A stretch of DNA of 64,000 bases from Afipia sp. OHSU_II-C1 (GCF_000497575.1 NZ_APJI01000030.1:1-64000); one strand, 5' to 3'; counted from the stretch's first letter, positions 16,766 to 25,238 are shown. Notes: generated by a model from the sequence alone, not told the origin. Numbers and translations are program-made.

Positions 16766-17665
16766 TTAGTACGCCGCTTCCAGTGCGGCGTGCTCCTGCT
16801 TGGCGATGGCGGTCTTCACCGCCGCCTGCACCTTCTCGAACGCGCGGACCTCGATCTGCCGCACGCGCTCGCGCGACACGCCGAATTCGGCGGCAAGGTC
16901 TTCCAGCGTCATCGGCTCTTCAGCGAGACGCCGCGCCTCGAAGATGCGGCGCTCGCGGTCGTTGAGCACGCCCATCGCGCCGGTCAGCGCGTTGCGGCGA
17001 TGATCGAACTCCTCGTTCTCCGCCATGATGGCTTCCTGGTTGGGCGAGGTATCGACCAGCCAGTCCTGCCATTCGCCGGGTTCGCCGTCGTCACGGATCG
17101 GAGCGTTGAGCGACGCGTCGCCACCGAGGCGGCGGTTCATGTCGATCACGTCCTGTTCCGTCACGCCGAGGCGGGTCGCGATCTGCTTCACCTGTTCGGG
17201 GCGCATATCGCCCTCTTCAAGCGCGGAGATCTTGCTCTTCGCCTTGCGGAGATTGAAGAACAGCTTCTTCTGGTTCGCGGTGGTGCCCATTTTCACGAGC
17301 GACCACGAACGCAGGATGTATTCCTGGATCGACGCCTTGATCCACCACATCGCGTAGGTGGCCAGGCGGAAGCCCTTCTCGGGCTCGAAGCGTTTGACAG
17401 CCTGCATCAGGCCGACGTTGCCTTCGGAGACAACCTCGGAAATCGGCAGGCCATAGCCGCGATAACCCATGGCAATCTTGGCCACGAGCCGGAGATGGCT
17501 GGTGACGAGCTTGTGCGCGGCGTCGCGGTCATCGTGCTCGCGCCAGCGCTTGGCGAGCATGTACTCATCCTGCGGTTCCAGCATCGGGAACTTGCGGATT
17601 TCCGTCAGGTAGTGTGCAAGGCCGGATTCTCCGTTGAGAACCGGTAAAGTAGCGGCACGGGCCAT
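16766..17665 (-). CDS. rpoH: RNA polymerase heat-shock sigma factor (sigma-32)
   Basis: A 299-residue sigma-70-family factor that directs RNA polymerase to heat-shock promoters. Region 2 carries LVTSHLRLVAKIA, GNVGLMQAVKRF and YAMWWIKASIQEYILRSW. The diagnostic RpoH box QKKLFFNLR is at 132-140. Region 4 has DRERRIFEARRL and the helix-turn-helix LEDLAAEFGVSRERVRQIE. The start follows GGAGGGG. Its own terminator lies directly downstream. rluD ends 220 bases upstream with a terminator, so rpoH should have a separate promoter in that gap. Alphaproteobacteria often have several rpoH copies; which one this is cannot be told here. Confidence 0.95.
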   Translation of the reverse strand: MARAATLPVLNGESGLAHYLTEIRKFPMLEPQDEYMLAKRWREHDDRDAAHKLVTSHLRLVAKIAMGYRGYGLPISEVVSEGNVGLMQAVKRFEPEKGFRLATYAMWWIKASIQEYILRSWSLVKMGTTANQKKLFFNLRKAKSKISALEEGDMRPEQVKQIATRLGVTEQDVIDMNRRLGGDASLNAPIRDDGEPGEWQDWLVDTSPNQEAIMAENEEFDHRRNALTGAMGVLNDRERRIFEARRLAEEPMTLEDLAAEFGVSRERVRQIEVRAFEKVQAAVKTAIAKQEHAALEAAY

Positions 17666-17814
17666 GTTGCGCCCCTCCAGAGTTCACGCCCCCGATAGCG
17701 GCGGGCGAGGCAGGCCATCTGCTGTGTCAAAGCCAGAAGCACTGCAATGTTCCGCGCCGGGACGATCCCGAGCGCAGGTGCAGCATACTCCAAAACCCGA
17801 GGGGGAGGGAAGAA

Positions 17815-17841
17815 CAAAACGGGGTCACGAACCCGTGACCC
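17815..17841 (-). terminator. Rho-independent terminator of rluD
   Basis: An 8-bp stem GGGTCACG/CGTGACCC with a 4-base loop. On the minus strand it is followed by a short T run (CGTTTTG). It separates rluD from rpoH. Confidence 0.6.
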
Positions 17842-17884
17842 GGGTTAAAGGTTTGTAACCATGCGGCTTTTTAGCGCACCACCT

Positions 17885-18892
17885 TTAGTCTGTGCTACGG
17901 AGGGCGGCCTCAAGGAGGACCAAATCCTCCGGCAACGGCGATTCCCAGTGAAGAATTTCTCCGGACGCCGGATGCTCCAGGACCAGCAAATAAGCATGGA
18001 GGGCCTGCCTGCCAAGAGCGGCGAGCGCCGCCTGACTTTGCGGGCCGAGCTGGCGGGCCTTGGTCTTGAAGCCGGAGCCGTAGACGTCGTCGCCGAGCAG
18101 CGGATGACCGAGATGGGCGAGGTGGACGCGGATCTGATGGGTGCGTCCGGTCTCGAGCTGGCAGGCGAGCAGCGAGGCGACCGGTTTGCCGTCCCGCCCG
18201 GTAAAGCTCTCCATGGTTTCCCAATGGGTGACCGCGTCGCGGCCACCCTGCCGCACCGCCATCTTGTCCCGCGAATAGGGATGGCGGTCGATCGGCTGAT
18301 CGATGGTGCCGCGGCTCCAGGCCGGCGCTCCCCAGACAAACGCCATGTAGCCGCGCCGCATTTCGCCGGTGCGACCGTGGTCGGCGAATTGCGCCGACAG
18401 CGACTGGTGCGCGCGGTCGTTCTTGGCGACCACCATCAATCCGGTGGTGTCCTTGTCCAGCCGGTGGACGATGCCGGGCCGCTTGACCCCGCCGATGCCG
18501 GACAGGCTTGCGCCGCAATGGGCAATCAGCGCGTTGACCATTGTGCCGGTCTCGTGTCCGGCGGCGGGATGGACGACGAGGTTTTTCGGCTTGTCGATGA
18601 CGATGATGTCGTCGTCCTCGAACACGATATCGAGCGGGATATCCTCGCCCTCGGGCTCGGCGGGCGCAGCGGGCGGAACGTCGATTGTGATCGTATCGCC
18701 CGCTTTGACATGATAAGCGGGGTCGCGAACCGGGGCAGGTCCGACGCTGACCTGGCCCGCAAGGATCAGCGCCTTCAGGCGCGAGCGCGACAGGTCGGGG
18801 CTGCGCACGGCCAGCACGCGATCCAGCCGCTGCGATCCTTCATCGCCCTCGACCGTAACCTTGTGACGCGTATTTTCGGAAGACTGCTGCAT
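17885..18892 (-). CDS. rluD: RluD-family 23S rRNA pseudouridine synthase
   Basis: A 335-residue enzyme that converts specific uridines in large-subunit rRNA to pseudouridine. An N-terminal S4 RNA-binding domain (GSQRLDRVLAVRSPDLSRSRLKALILAG) precedes the catalytic domain. The catalytic-Asp motif is GIVHRLDKDTTGLMVVAK; GRTHQIRVHLAHLGHPLLGDDVYG follows later. The start at 18892 fits homologues of this type, although no good ribosome site is visible. This ATG overlaps the ATG of the divergent gene at 18891 in one CATG. The assignment to RluD rather than RluA/RluC rests on length and the S4 domain. Confidence 0.9.
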   Translation of the reverse strand: MQQSSENTRHKVTVEGDEGSQRLDRVLAVRSPDLSRSRLKALILAGQVSVGPAPVRDPAYHVKAGDTITIDVPPAAPAEPEGEDIPLDIVFEDDDIIVIDKPKNLVVHPAAGHETGTMVNALIAHCGASLSGIGGVKRPGIVHRLDKDTTGLMVVAKNDRAHQSLSAQFADHGRTGEMRRGYMAFVWGAPAWSRGTIDQPIDRHPYSRDKMAVRQGGRDAVTHWETMESFTGRDGKPVASLLACQLETGRTHQIRVHLAHLGHPLLGDDVYGSGFKTKARQLGPQSQAALAALGRQALHAYLLVLEHPASGEILHWESPLPEDLVLLEAALRSTD

Positions 18893-19223
18893 GACTGAAA
18901 CTGTTGCGCCCGATCCGACCCCTGAGCAAGCCGCGCTGATCGCGCGGGTGCGCCGGATGATGCTGATTGCCGGCCTGACCACGGCGATCGGGGTGGGGGC
19001 TCTGCTGGTCGCTATCGGCTACCGCCTTTTCCGCAGCGATGGAAGCGTTCAGATCACCGATGTGACCGCCACGCTCCCGAAGGGCGCGCGGATCGTCTCC
19101 ACGGCAAGCGCGGGCGAGCGGCTGGCGGTGACTGTCGAGATCGGCGGTGCGACCGAAATCCGCACCTATGACGCGAAGACGCTGAAACCGGTGGGGCGGC
19201 TGAAATTCGCGGCCGAGCCGTAA
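18891..19223 (+). CDS. Hypothetical single-pass membrane protein
   Basis: A 110-residue protein of unknown function with one membrane helix (MLIAGLTTAIGVGALLVAIGYRLF, about 24-47). A small extracytoplasmic domain follows (ITDVTATLPKGARIVSTASA to RTYDAKTLKPVGRL). GGAAG lies about 8 bases before the ATG. Its start codon overlaps that of rluD on the other strand. tRNA-Glu follows about 150 bp downstream. Confidence 0.75.
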   Translation: MTETVAPDPTPEQAALIARVRRMMLIAGLTTAIGVGALLVAIGYRLFRSDGSVQITDVTATLPKGARIVSTASAGERLAVTVEIGGATEIRTYDAKTLKPVGRLKFAAEP

Positions 19224-19371
19224 GCGTTCCGCGCGAGGTCGTTAACCGTCGTTCCATTCGTTCGCACGCTGGCCACCGGACGATGGCCGTGAAGCGGGCG
19301 CATATGTGGATTTCGCCGGCTCTCAAGCCTTGCAGGTGCGGCCGTTCGAGGCTATTCCCTCTCCAGCGCTT

Positions 19372-19446
19372 GCTCCCTTCGTCTAGCGGTTAGGACGCGG
19401 CCCTCTCAAGGCTGAAACAGGGGTTCGATTCCCCTAGGGAGCGCCA
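19372..19446 (+). tRNA. tRNA-Glu (anticodon CTC)
   Basis: A 75-nt gene with encoded CCA. Acceptor GCTCCCT/AGGGAGC, T-arm GGGGTTCGATTCCCC and a seven-base anticodon loop CTCTCAA giving anticodon CTC. An AT-rich three-gene cassette begins directly downstream, so this tRNA is a candidate island attachment site. Confidence 0.97.
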
Positions 19447-19594
19447 ACGCTCTGAACCGCATAGTTCAAGAGCATGGCACAAGTACCGGGCTGTTTGCCC
19501 CCGACATCCTTCCCTTCCAGCGCCTTATCCCTGCGGTTTTTTAAAAAAACCATAAACAGTCATCGACTCGCCCACAGAATTGCTTGCACTTGAA

Positions 19595-19609
19595 GTTCCA
19601 GAAAGGAAC
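19595..19609 (+). promoter_or_regulatory. Small hairpin/operator-like site before ParA-like gene
   Basis: GTTCC-agaaa-GGAAC, 30 bases upstream of the start codon, in an AT-rich leader that also holds a near-palindromic GGTTTTTTAAAAAAACC further up (possible terminator). The symmetry could be an autoregulatory operator, as is common for ParA operons; this is inference. Confidence 0.25.
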
Positions 19610-19638
19610 AATTGCAACCGGAAGTTAAGGGGGGGCAC

Positions 19639-20502
19639 ATGGGGTCAGTAATAACAATTATGAATATGAAGGGAGGCGTCGGTAAAACCACAGTCGCAGC
19701 CCATATGGCCGGCATTACTTCCCGATATGCATTAAATGGGAAGCCTCGAAAGGTTTTGGTGATCGACTACGATCCACAATTCAATCTTTCTCAGGCTTTC
19801 TTACCTTCGAAAAACTACTTCGCACTCGAAAAGGCGCGCAAAACAATCTTGTCAGTCTTGCTTGACGACGACGTAAACTTGAATCCTTACCAGCTGCAGG
19901 TCCCTGGAAATCACACGCCGCCAAAGGTGAAAGACCTAGTGAGCAGGATATACAGTTACTCGGATGCTCATTTGGATTTGCTGCCTTCGACCTTGGACTT
20001 GATGTACGTGGCTTTGGGGCAAGCGCATGCAAACACCGCTCCCATAGAAGAGCGGTTCGAAAAATTTATCTCGGAATGCAAATCTTTGTACGATGTCATT
20101 TTCATTGATTGTCATCCCGCTGGCTCACTCTTTACGAAAACTTCGTTGAAAAACTCGGATCATGTTGTGATTCCGGTGGTGCCTCAGCGATATGCCGTTC
20201 GTGGTATTGGATTGATGATGAATTTTATCGATTCCAAGAAGGCTGGCAAGAGTGCACCGACACCGCATATTCTATTTAACTCGACGTCTCGCGTAAAAGT
20301 GTCTCAGCAGGAGTTGGACATTCGAGGCGCGAAGGATTTTGGAAAATTCTGTATGACGGCAACATTAAAGAAATATGCAGCGTTGGCTGAGCCAGAAGAA
20401 GGAAAAGGATTTACGTGGACGAGCAGCAAACCCTACAGCACGGAGGCTCTGAGCAATCTTTTGAACGTTGGAATGGAGCTGATGAAGCGGACGGGGGCAT
20501 AA
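19639..20502 (+). CDS. ParA/MinD-superfamily ATPase, first gene of an AT-rich cassette
   Basis: A 287-residue deviant-Walker ATPase. The Walker A is KGGVGKT at 11-17, with the extra signature Lys. Walker A' is VIDYDPQFNLSQ (about 41-52) and Walker B is YDVIFIDCHPAG. Such ATPases form ATP-dependent dimers that bind DNA or membrane and position plasmids or protein complexes. ParA normally pairs with ParB, but the next gene is not a recognisable ParB. The start at 19639 sits just before the SVITIMNMKGG strand. Base composition is far more AT-rich than in the flanking genes. The next gene starts three bases after the stop. Partition, regulatory and defence roles all remain possible. Confidence 0.85.
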   Translation: MGSVITIMNMKGGVGKTTVAAHMAGITSRYALNGKPRKVLVIDYDPQFNLSQAFLPSKNYFALEKARKTILSVLLDDDVNLNPYQLQVPGNHTPPKVKDLVSRIYSYSDAHLDLLPSTLDLMYVALGQAHANTAPIEERFEKFISECKSLYDVIFIDCHPAGSLFTKTSLKNSDHVVIPVVPQRYAVRGIGLMMNFIDSKKAGKSAPTPHILFNSTSRVKVSQQELDIRGAKDFGKFCMTATLKKYAALAEPEEGKGFTWTSSKPYSTEALSNLLNVGMELMKRTGA

Positions 20503-20505
20503 ATC

Positions 20506-20964
20506 ATGAATGAAAGGTCGCGCCGTAGAGCTATTCGTAACTTCGTTGCGTCGATTTTGATCTCTAATTTATCAAAGTTCGAGATCTACGAAGTGATAGA
20601 CGATCTGTCTTATGGAAGTTTAGGAAGAGAAATTGCCGAGGCACTAAGAGAGGCTTCGGGAATAATTCGCGACGAACCCACCGCGAGGCACTTATCGTCA
20701 GAAAAGGATGACGTATTCAGGTTTGCTAATGTCGCCTACGAAACGGTGCAACGACGTAAAATGCCGAAAAAAATTTTGATCAAAATGATGATAGATGTGG
20801 CGCCGAAGCTGTTTCAGAGGAGCCGTCCGCCGAACGGTACAGTGCGAGAGTTGCTAGAGCTGTTCTTTGAAAAGGCGTCTCCTTCTCAAGCCGCCCAACT
20901 CTTAAATTTGGTCAACGATGGATCGCAAGACCCGTATCTCAAGGGCATTGTAAGACGTAGTTAG
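20506..20964 (+). CDS. Unrecognised helical protein, second gene of ParA cassette
   Basis: A 152-residue protein of unknown function, predicted mostly helical and rich in charged residues. Visible pieces are FEIYEVIDDLSYGSLGREIA, a basic N-terminus (MNERSRRRAIRNF) and SPSQAAQLLNLVNDGSQDPY near the end. It has no membrane helix, signal peptide, ParB motif or nuclease motif that I can recognise. It starts three bases after the ATPase stop and ends eight bases before the third gene, so all three are one operon. It may be the partner or adaptor of the ATPase (inference from coupling). Confidence 0.75.
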   Translation: MNERSRRRAIRNFVASILISNLSKFEIYEVIDDLSYGSLGREIAEALREASGIIRDEPTARHLSSEKDDVFRFANVAYETVQRRKMPKKILIKMMIDVAPKLFQRSRPPNGTVRELLELFFEKASPSQAAQLLNLVNDGSQDPYLKGIVRRS

Positions 20965-20972
20965 GAGTTAAC

Positions 20973-21680
20973 ATGCCGCTCTCGAAGCTAAGTGCTGCAC
21001 TGACGGCTGTGGATTGGAATAAGAACGTCGCAGCATTTCTTTCTGATGGAGCTGCGGCCAAGTCGATAGCAGAGAAAAATCTTCGAATAGCGATTTGGGC
21101 TAAGCAGCTTGAGAGTTCTGATAAGGGAAATCCCGCGCTGTGCTTTATTCGCGAGATGCAAATGGCGGGTCAGCACGTTGCTGCTTTGGTCTCACTGGCG
21201 TTATACAAACCAGCCGCGGCCTCAATGAGAACGATGTTTGAGACGGCGCTCTACTATACTTATTTTCGAAGTCATCCGTCCGAGCTCGTCACCCTAGTTA
21301 GAAGTTCTGAATATTTTGTCGATAAGCGCGAATTGCTCGAATATCACAAGCGCCACACGCCCGATTATCCAAAATTGCAGAAGGCATTGGGATTAAACTC
21401 GAGAATAGAAGCTTGGTATAGCGCGGTATCTTCGGTCGTTCATGGGCAAATTCCCGGAACGTGGTTGGAGCATAAGTCACTTTCAGAAATCGCTCCAATA
21501 AAAACAACCCAACAGCTAGTTTTGATGAAATTTAGGGAGGGTGAGGAAATCGTGCACCGTCTGCTTCTATGTACCGCAGGCAAACAAATGTGGGACACAT
21601 TCTCGCCGCCTGCGAAGCAGAAATTGTTGCATGGTCTATCAGGAAAGCTGCGAACGACACTCGCGTTGGACCTTGCCTAG
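20973..21680 (+). CDS. Unrecognised helical protein, third gene of ParA cassette
   Basis: A 235-residue protein of unknown function, mostly helical. It contains MQMAGQHVAALVSLALYKP, AAASMRTMFETALYYTYFRS and AVSSVVHGQIPG. The pattern of an Arg/Glu helix followed later by a Ser-x-x-VHG stretch recalls helical DUF5677/HEPN-like proteins found beside defence genes. The canonical HEPN R-x4-6-H motif is not evident, so this is a weak resemblance. Ribosome site AGGAG precedes the ATG. AT-rich composition matches its two partners. Confidence 0.75.
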   Translation: MPLSKLSAALTAVDWNKNVAAFLSDGAAAKSIAEKNLRIAIWAKQLESSDKGNPALCFIREMQMAGQHVAALVSLALYKPAAASMRTMFETALYYTYFRSHPSELVTLVRSSEYFVDKRELLEYHKRHTPDYPKLQKALGLNSRIEAWYSAVSSVVHGQIPGTWLEHKSLSEIAPIKTTQQLVLMKFREGEEIVHRLLLCTAGKQMWDTFSPPAKQKLLHGLSGKLRTTLALDLA

Positions 21681-21990
21681 ATTGAATCCCGCTCCAAATT
21701 GCAGAACTATCCGAACGCCTGTCCGGTCATTGGTGGTCATTGGTAGACATGCCAGATTACTCGTACCCTTCGCTCTCAAAGAGAGCGCACTCTTTAACGT
21801 AACTTTATCTGTCGGGATTGCTGCTCTGCACTCTCATCCTGCGCGCATTGATCGCGCATCGGGCAGATGATTACATCGGCGCGCTGGGGCGCGGGTTGCC
21901 CGAGCTCACTCAAGAAGGAATTCGCTCACGACCACATCGATTTGAAAAACATTGGCCGGCTAACGGCCAATCATCAGGGAGGAGACGCAC
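21681..21990. other. Gap after the ParA cassette; probable island edge
   Basis: About 310 bp without a credible gene. GC rises back to the background level towards the right. A short direct repeat (TCATTGGT twice, near 21727-21745) is present. No copy of the tRNA-Glu 3' end was found here, so the right-hand boundary of any island is undefined. Confidence 0.4.
21951..21971 (+). promoter_or_regulatory. Hairpin in leader of solute-binding protein gene
   Basis: Perfect 8-bp stem ATTGGCCG/CGGCCAAT with a 5-base loop, ending 19 bases before the start codon and just upstream of its GGGAGGAG ribosome site. It could be an operator or a translation-control hairpin. Confidence 0.3.
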
Positions 21991-23316
21991 ATGACCGAGT
22001 TTACGCCGGATCGACGATCTCTGCTCAAAGGAAGCGCCGCGGCTCTGGCTGCTGCGGCGACCATGTCAGCCGACCAGATGCTCGGCTACGCCAAGGCCTG
22101 GGCGCAGACCGCGCAATGGAAGCCGGAAGCCGGCGCGACCATCAACATGCTGCGATGGAAACGCTTTGTGGAGGCCGAGGACGTCGCCTTCATGAAGATC
22201 GTCGATGCCTTCCAGAAGGCGACTGGCGTCAAGATCAATGTCTCCAATGAATCCTTCGACGACATCCAGCCCAAGGCCTCGGTCGCGGCCAACACCGGGC
22301 AGGGGCTCGACATGGTGTGGGGGCTTTACTCGCTGCCGCATCTGTTTCCCGAAAAGTGTGTCGATGTCACCGACGTCGCAGAATATCTCGGCAAGAAATA
22401 CGGTGGCTGGGCGCCGTCCGGCGTGGCCTACGGCAAGCGCGGCAACAAGTGGCTCGGCATTCCGGTGGCCGCGAGCGGCGGCCTTGTGAACTACCGCGTC
22501 GCCGCCATGCAGAAGTGCGGCTTCAAGGAATTTCCGAAAGACCTCGGCGGATTCCGCGAACTGATCAAGGGCCTCAAGGCAAACGGAACGCCGGCAGGCA
22601 TGGCGCTGGGCCATGCGACCGGCGACGCCAACGGCTGGCTCGCCTGGGCGATGTGGGCGCACAACGCTTACACTGTCGACAAGAACAACAAGGTGATCAT
22701 CAACTCGCCGGAGACGGCGAAGGCGCTGGAATACGTCAAGTCGCTCTATGAGAACTTCATTCCCGGCGTCATCTCCTGGAACGACAGCTCCAACAACAAG
22801 GCGTTCCTGGCCGGCCAGCTTCATCTCACCACCAACGGCATCTCGATCTATGTCGCGGCGAAGAAGGAGAACCCGGCGATCGCGGCGGACATGGATCACG
22901 CGCATCTGCCGGTCGGCATCAGCGGTCAGGTGCGGGAGCAGCATCTCGGCTTTCCGATCCTGATCTTCAACTTCACCAAATATCCGCAGGCCTGCAAGGC
23001 GTTCACTGCATTCCTGATGGAAGGGCCCCAGTTCAATCCGTGGATCGAGGCGGCGCAGGGGTATCTGTCGCACTTCCTGCTCGCCTACGATGCCAATCCG
23101 ATCTGGACCGCCGATCCCAAGAACACGCCGTATCGCGATGTCGCCAAACTGGCGTCGACACCGGCGGGCATCGGCACGCTCAACGAAAGCGCGGCGGCTG
23201 CGATTGCGGATTTCGTCGTCGTCGACATGTTCGCCAACTACTGCTCCGGGCGCGAAGACCTCAAGGGCGCGATCGCATCGGCGGAACGTCAGTTCAAGCG
23301 GATCTACCGCGGCTAG
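21991..23316 (+). CDS. TAT-exported ABC transporter substrate-binding protein (family 1)
   Basis: A 441-residue extracellular solute-binding protein of the sugar/glycerol type. The N-terminus has a twin-arginine signal (DRRSLLKGSAAALAAAATM). The mature part has the periplasmic-binding fold (VDAFQKATGVKINVSNESFD, GLDMVWGLYSLPHLFPEK). It should deliver a carbohydrate-like or polyol substrate to an ABC permease, but no permease or ATPase gene follows. A repeat and then an aldehyde dehydrogenase come next. It is therefore an orphan, or its operon was rearranged. The start follows GGGAGGAGAC. Confidence 0.88.
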   Translation: MTEFTPDRRSLLKGSAAALAAAATMSADQMLGYAKAWAQTAQWKPEAGATINMLRWKRFVEAEDVAFMKIVDAFQKATGVKINVSNESFDDIQPKASVAANTGQGLDMVWGLYSLPHLFPEKCVDVTDVAEYLGKKYGGWAPSGVAYGKRGNKWLGIPVAASGGLVNYRVAAMQKCGFKEFPKDLGGFRELIKGLKANGTPAGMALGHATGDANGWLAWAMWAHNAYTVDKNNKVIINSPETAKALEYVKSLYENFIPGVISWNDSSNNKAFLAGQLHLTTNGISIYVAAKKENPAIAADMDHAHLPVGISGQVREQHLGFPILIFNFTKYPQACKAFTAFLMEGPQFNPWIEAAQGYLSHFLLAYDANPIWTADPKNTPYRDVAKLASTPAGIGTLNESAAAAIADFVVVDMFANYCSGREDLKGAIASAERQFKRIYRG

Positions 23317-23358
23317 GCGCGCTGAATTTGTCGGCGATAGGCTCACATTCTCGTGTGC

Positions 23359-23438
23359 GTCATTGCGAGGAGCATAAGCGACGAAGCAATCCACGCTTTC
23401 TCCAAAAAAGTGGATTGCTTCGCTTCGCTCGCAATGAC
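23359..23438. repeat. Long inverted repeat, CATTGCGAG-GAAGCAATCCA type
   Basis: The left arm from gtcattgcgaggagc to gaagcaatccac and the right arm from gtggattgcttcgcttcg to gcaatgac pair across a short loop. Same family as 14749-14824 and 46930-47009. Confidence 0.75.
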
Positions 23439-23495
23439 GGCGGTAGCTGCTCATAAAAAAGTCAGCCACATAATCATTTCGACTCATTCGTCTGG

Positions 23496-23507
23496 CAGAC
23501 TAGTCTG
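23496..23507. promoter_or_regulatory. Perfect 12-bp palindrome before dehydrogenase gene
   Basis: CAGACTAGTCTG, about 105 bases upstream of the GapN-type gene and inside a longer partly symmetric region. It is operator-like; no regulator is identified. Confidence 0.25.
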
Positions 23508-23612
23508 GTCCCTTCAAAAGACCGGACGATTCACGCCGGTCATCCGCCTTGTTCAATCCCGGCAAATTTTCGCCAGGCATGTGCGGACCACGCCAAATCG
23601 ATGAGGTGTCCG

Positions 23613-25238
23613 ATGCTCACGTCGCAGCAGTTGAAGGAATTGTTCCCCGAGGAAAACCGTCTGAAGGATTGCGGCCTGCCGCCGCCGGTCCATCAGCGCG
23701 AGACCCTCGTGAACGGAGAATTGAGGCCGTGGACGGGGCCGGTGGAGACCGTGCATTCGGCGATCTGCGTGCGCAAGGCCGACGGCTCGCTGGAGCAGGT
23801 CGAACTCGGCAGCTATCCGGTCGGCGGCATTCCCGAGGCGAAGGTTGCGCTGGATGCTGCGGTCGCCGCCTACGATAGCGGGCGCGGCGAATGGCCGACC
23901 ATGACGGTCGCGCAGCGCATCGCCTGCATGCAGGATTTCACCCGGCAGATGGTGGCGCGCCGCGAGCAGATCGTGAACCTCATCATGTGGGAGATCGGCA
24001 AGACGCTGCCGGATTCGCAGAAGGAGTTCGATCGCACGGTCGAATACATGAAGGCGACCATCGAGGCGCTGAAACATCTCGACAATGACAATTCGCGCTT
24101 CACCATTGTCGAAGGCACCATCGGTCAGATCCGCCGCACGCCGCTCGGCGTCGTGCTCTGCATGGGGCCGTACAACTATCCGCTCAACGAAACCTTCGCG
24201 ACGCTGATCCCGGCGCTGATCATGGGCAACACGATGGTATTCAAGCCGCCGAAGTTCGGCGTGCTGCTGTTTCAGCCGCTGCTCGAAGCGTTTCGCAGCG
24301 CCTTCCCGAAAGGCGTCATCAACACGGTGTACGGCAAAGGCTCTGAGGTCGTGCCGATGCTGCTCGAGTCGGGCAAGGTCAATGTATTGACCCTGATCGG
24401 ATCGAGCCGCGTCGCGGATCATCTCAAGAAGATGCACCCGAAGGTCAACCGGCTGCGCGCCATCCTCGGCCTCGATGCCAAGAATGCGGCCATCGTGCTG
24501 CCGGATGCGAATGTCGAACTCGCGGTGAAGGAGTGCCTGCTCGGATCGCTGTCGTTCAACGGCCAGCGCTGCACGGCGCTCAAGATGCTGATCGTGCACC
24601 GCTCCATCGTCGACAAATTTCTCGCACGCTTTACCGAAGAGCTCGCCAGGCTGAAGGCCGGCATGCCGTGGGACAAGGGCGTGACGCTGACGCCGTTGCC
24701 GGAACTCGGCAAGGTCGAGCACATGACACGTCTTGTTGCCGACGCCATGGAGAAGGGCGCCAGGGTCATCAACGAAGGGGGCGGCACAAGCGCCGGCACG
24801 CTGTTCTATCCTGCGGTAGTGTATCCGGTGAAGGAAGGCATGCTGCTTTACCGCGAGGAGCAGTTCGGTCCGATCGTTCCGGTGATGGCGTTCGACGACA
24901 TCGATACGGCGCTCGACTACGTCATCACGTCCGAACATGGCCAGCAGGTGTCGATCTTCAGCGAGGACGCAGAGACCATCGGGAGACTCGTTGATCCGCT
25001 GGTCAATCAGGTCTGCCGGGTGAACATCAATTGTCAGTGCCAGCGCGGGCCGGATGTCTTCCCGTTCACGGGCCGCAAGGATTCGGCGGAGGGCACGCTC
25101 TCGGTCACCGACGCGCTGCGCTCGTTCTCGATCCGCTCGATGATCGCGGCGAAGCAGACCGATGACTCGAAACGGCTGCTCGACGACATCGTGCGCGACC
25201 ACAAATCGAACTTCATAAATACTGGGTTCATTTTGTAA
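23613..25238 (+). CDS. gapN: NADP-dependent non-phosphorylating glyceraldehyde-3-phosphate dehydrogenase (GapN-like)
   Basis: A 541-residue aldehyde dehydrogenase superfamily enzyme. The catalytic region GSLSFNGQRCTALK carries the nucleophilic Cys. The general-base area ILGLDAKNAAIVLPDAN and MGPYNYPLNE (with the conserved Asn) are also present. The pattern and length resemble GapN-type enzymes, which oxidise glyceraldehyde-3-phosphate directly to 3-phosphoglycerate and make NADPH. Another aldehyde substrate is possible. The start at 23613 is chosen because GAGG lies seven bases upstream; an ATG four codons earlier has none. It stands alone between a repeat region and a membrane-protein gene. 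Confidence 0.82.
   Translation: MLTSQQLKELFPEENRLKDCGLPPPVHQRETLVNGELRPWTGPVETVHSAICVRKADGSLEQVELGSYPVGGIPEAKVALDAAVAAYDSGRGEWPTMTVAQRIACMQDFTRQMVARREQIVNLIMWEIGKTLPDSQKEFDRTVEYMKATIEALKHLDNDNSRFTIVEGTIGQIRRTPLGVVLCMGPYNYPLNETFATLIPALIMGNTMVFKPPKFGVLLFQPLLEAFRSAFPKGVINTVYGKGSEVVPMLLESGKVNVLTLIGSSRVADHLKKMHPKVNRLRAILGLDAKNAAIVLPDANVELAVKECLLGSLSFNGQRCTALKMLIVHRSIVDKFLARFTEELARLKAGMPWDKGVTLTPLPELGKVEHMTRLVADAMEKGARVINEGGGTSAGTLFYPAVVYPVKEGMLLYREEQFGPIVPVMAFDDIDTALDYVITSEHGQQVSIFSEDAETIGRLVDPLVNQVCRVNINCQCQRGPDVFPFTGRKDSAEGTLSVTDALRSFSIRSMIAAKQTDDSKRLLDDIVRDHKSNFINTGFIL

Noticed and set aside
20506..20964. ParB partner of the ParA-like ATPase
   Set aside because: No ParB/Spo0J motif (such as GERR-type box or helix-turn-helix) is visible in the 152-aa protein.
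19447..21990. Direct repeat of the tRNA-Glu 3' end marking an attachment site
   Set aside because: No copy of the T-arm/acceptor sequence was found to the right of the cassette within the expected range, so att sites are not claimed.
22066..23487. Long antisense frame (473 codons) opposite the ABC receptor
   Set aside because: No motif and no ribosome site, and the sense-strand gene is clearly real. It arises from GC-rich third-position bias.
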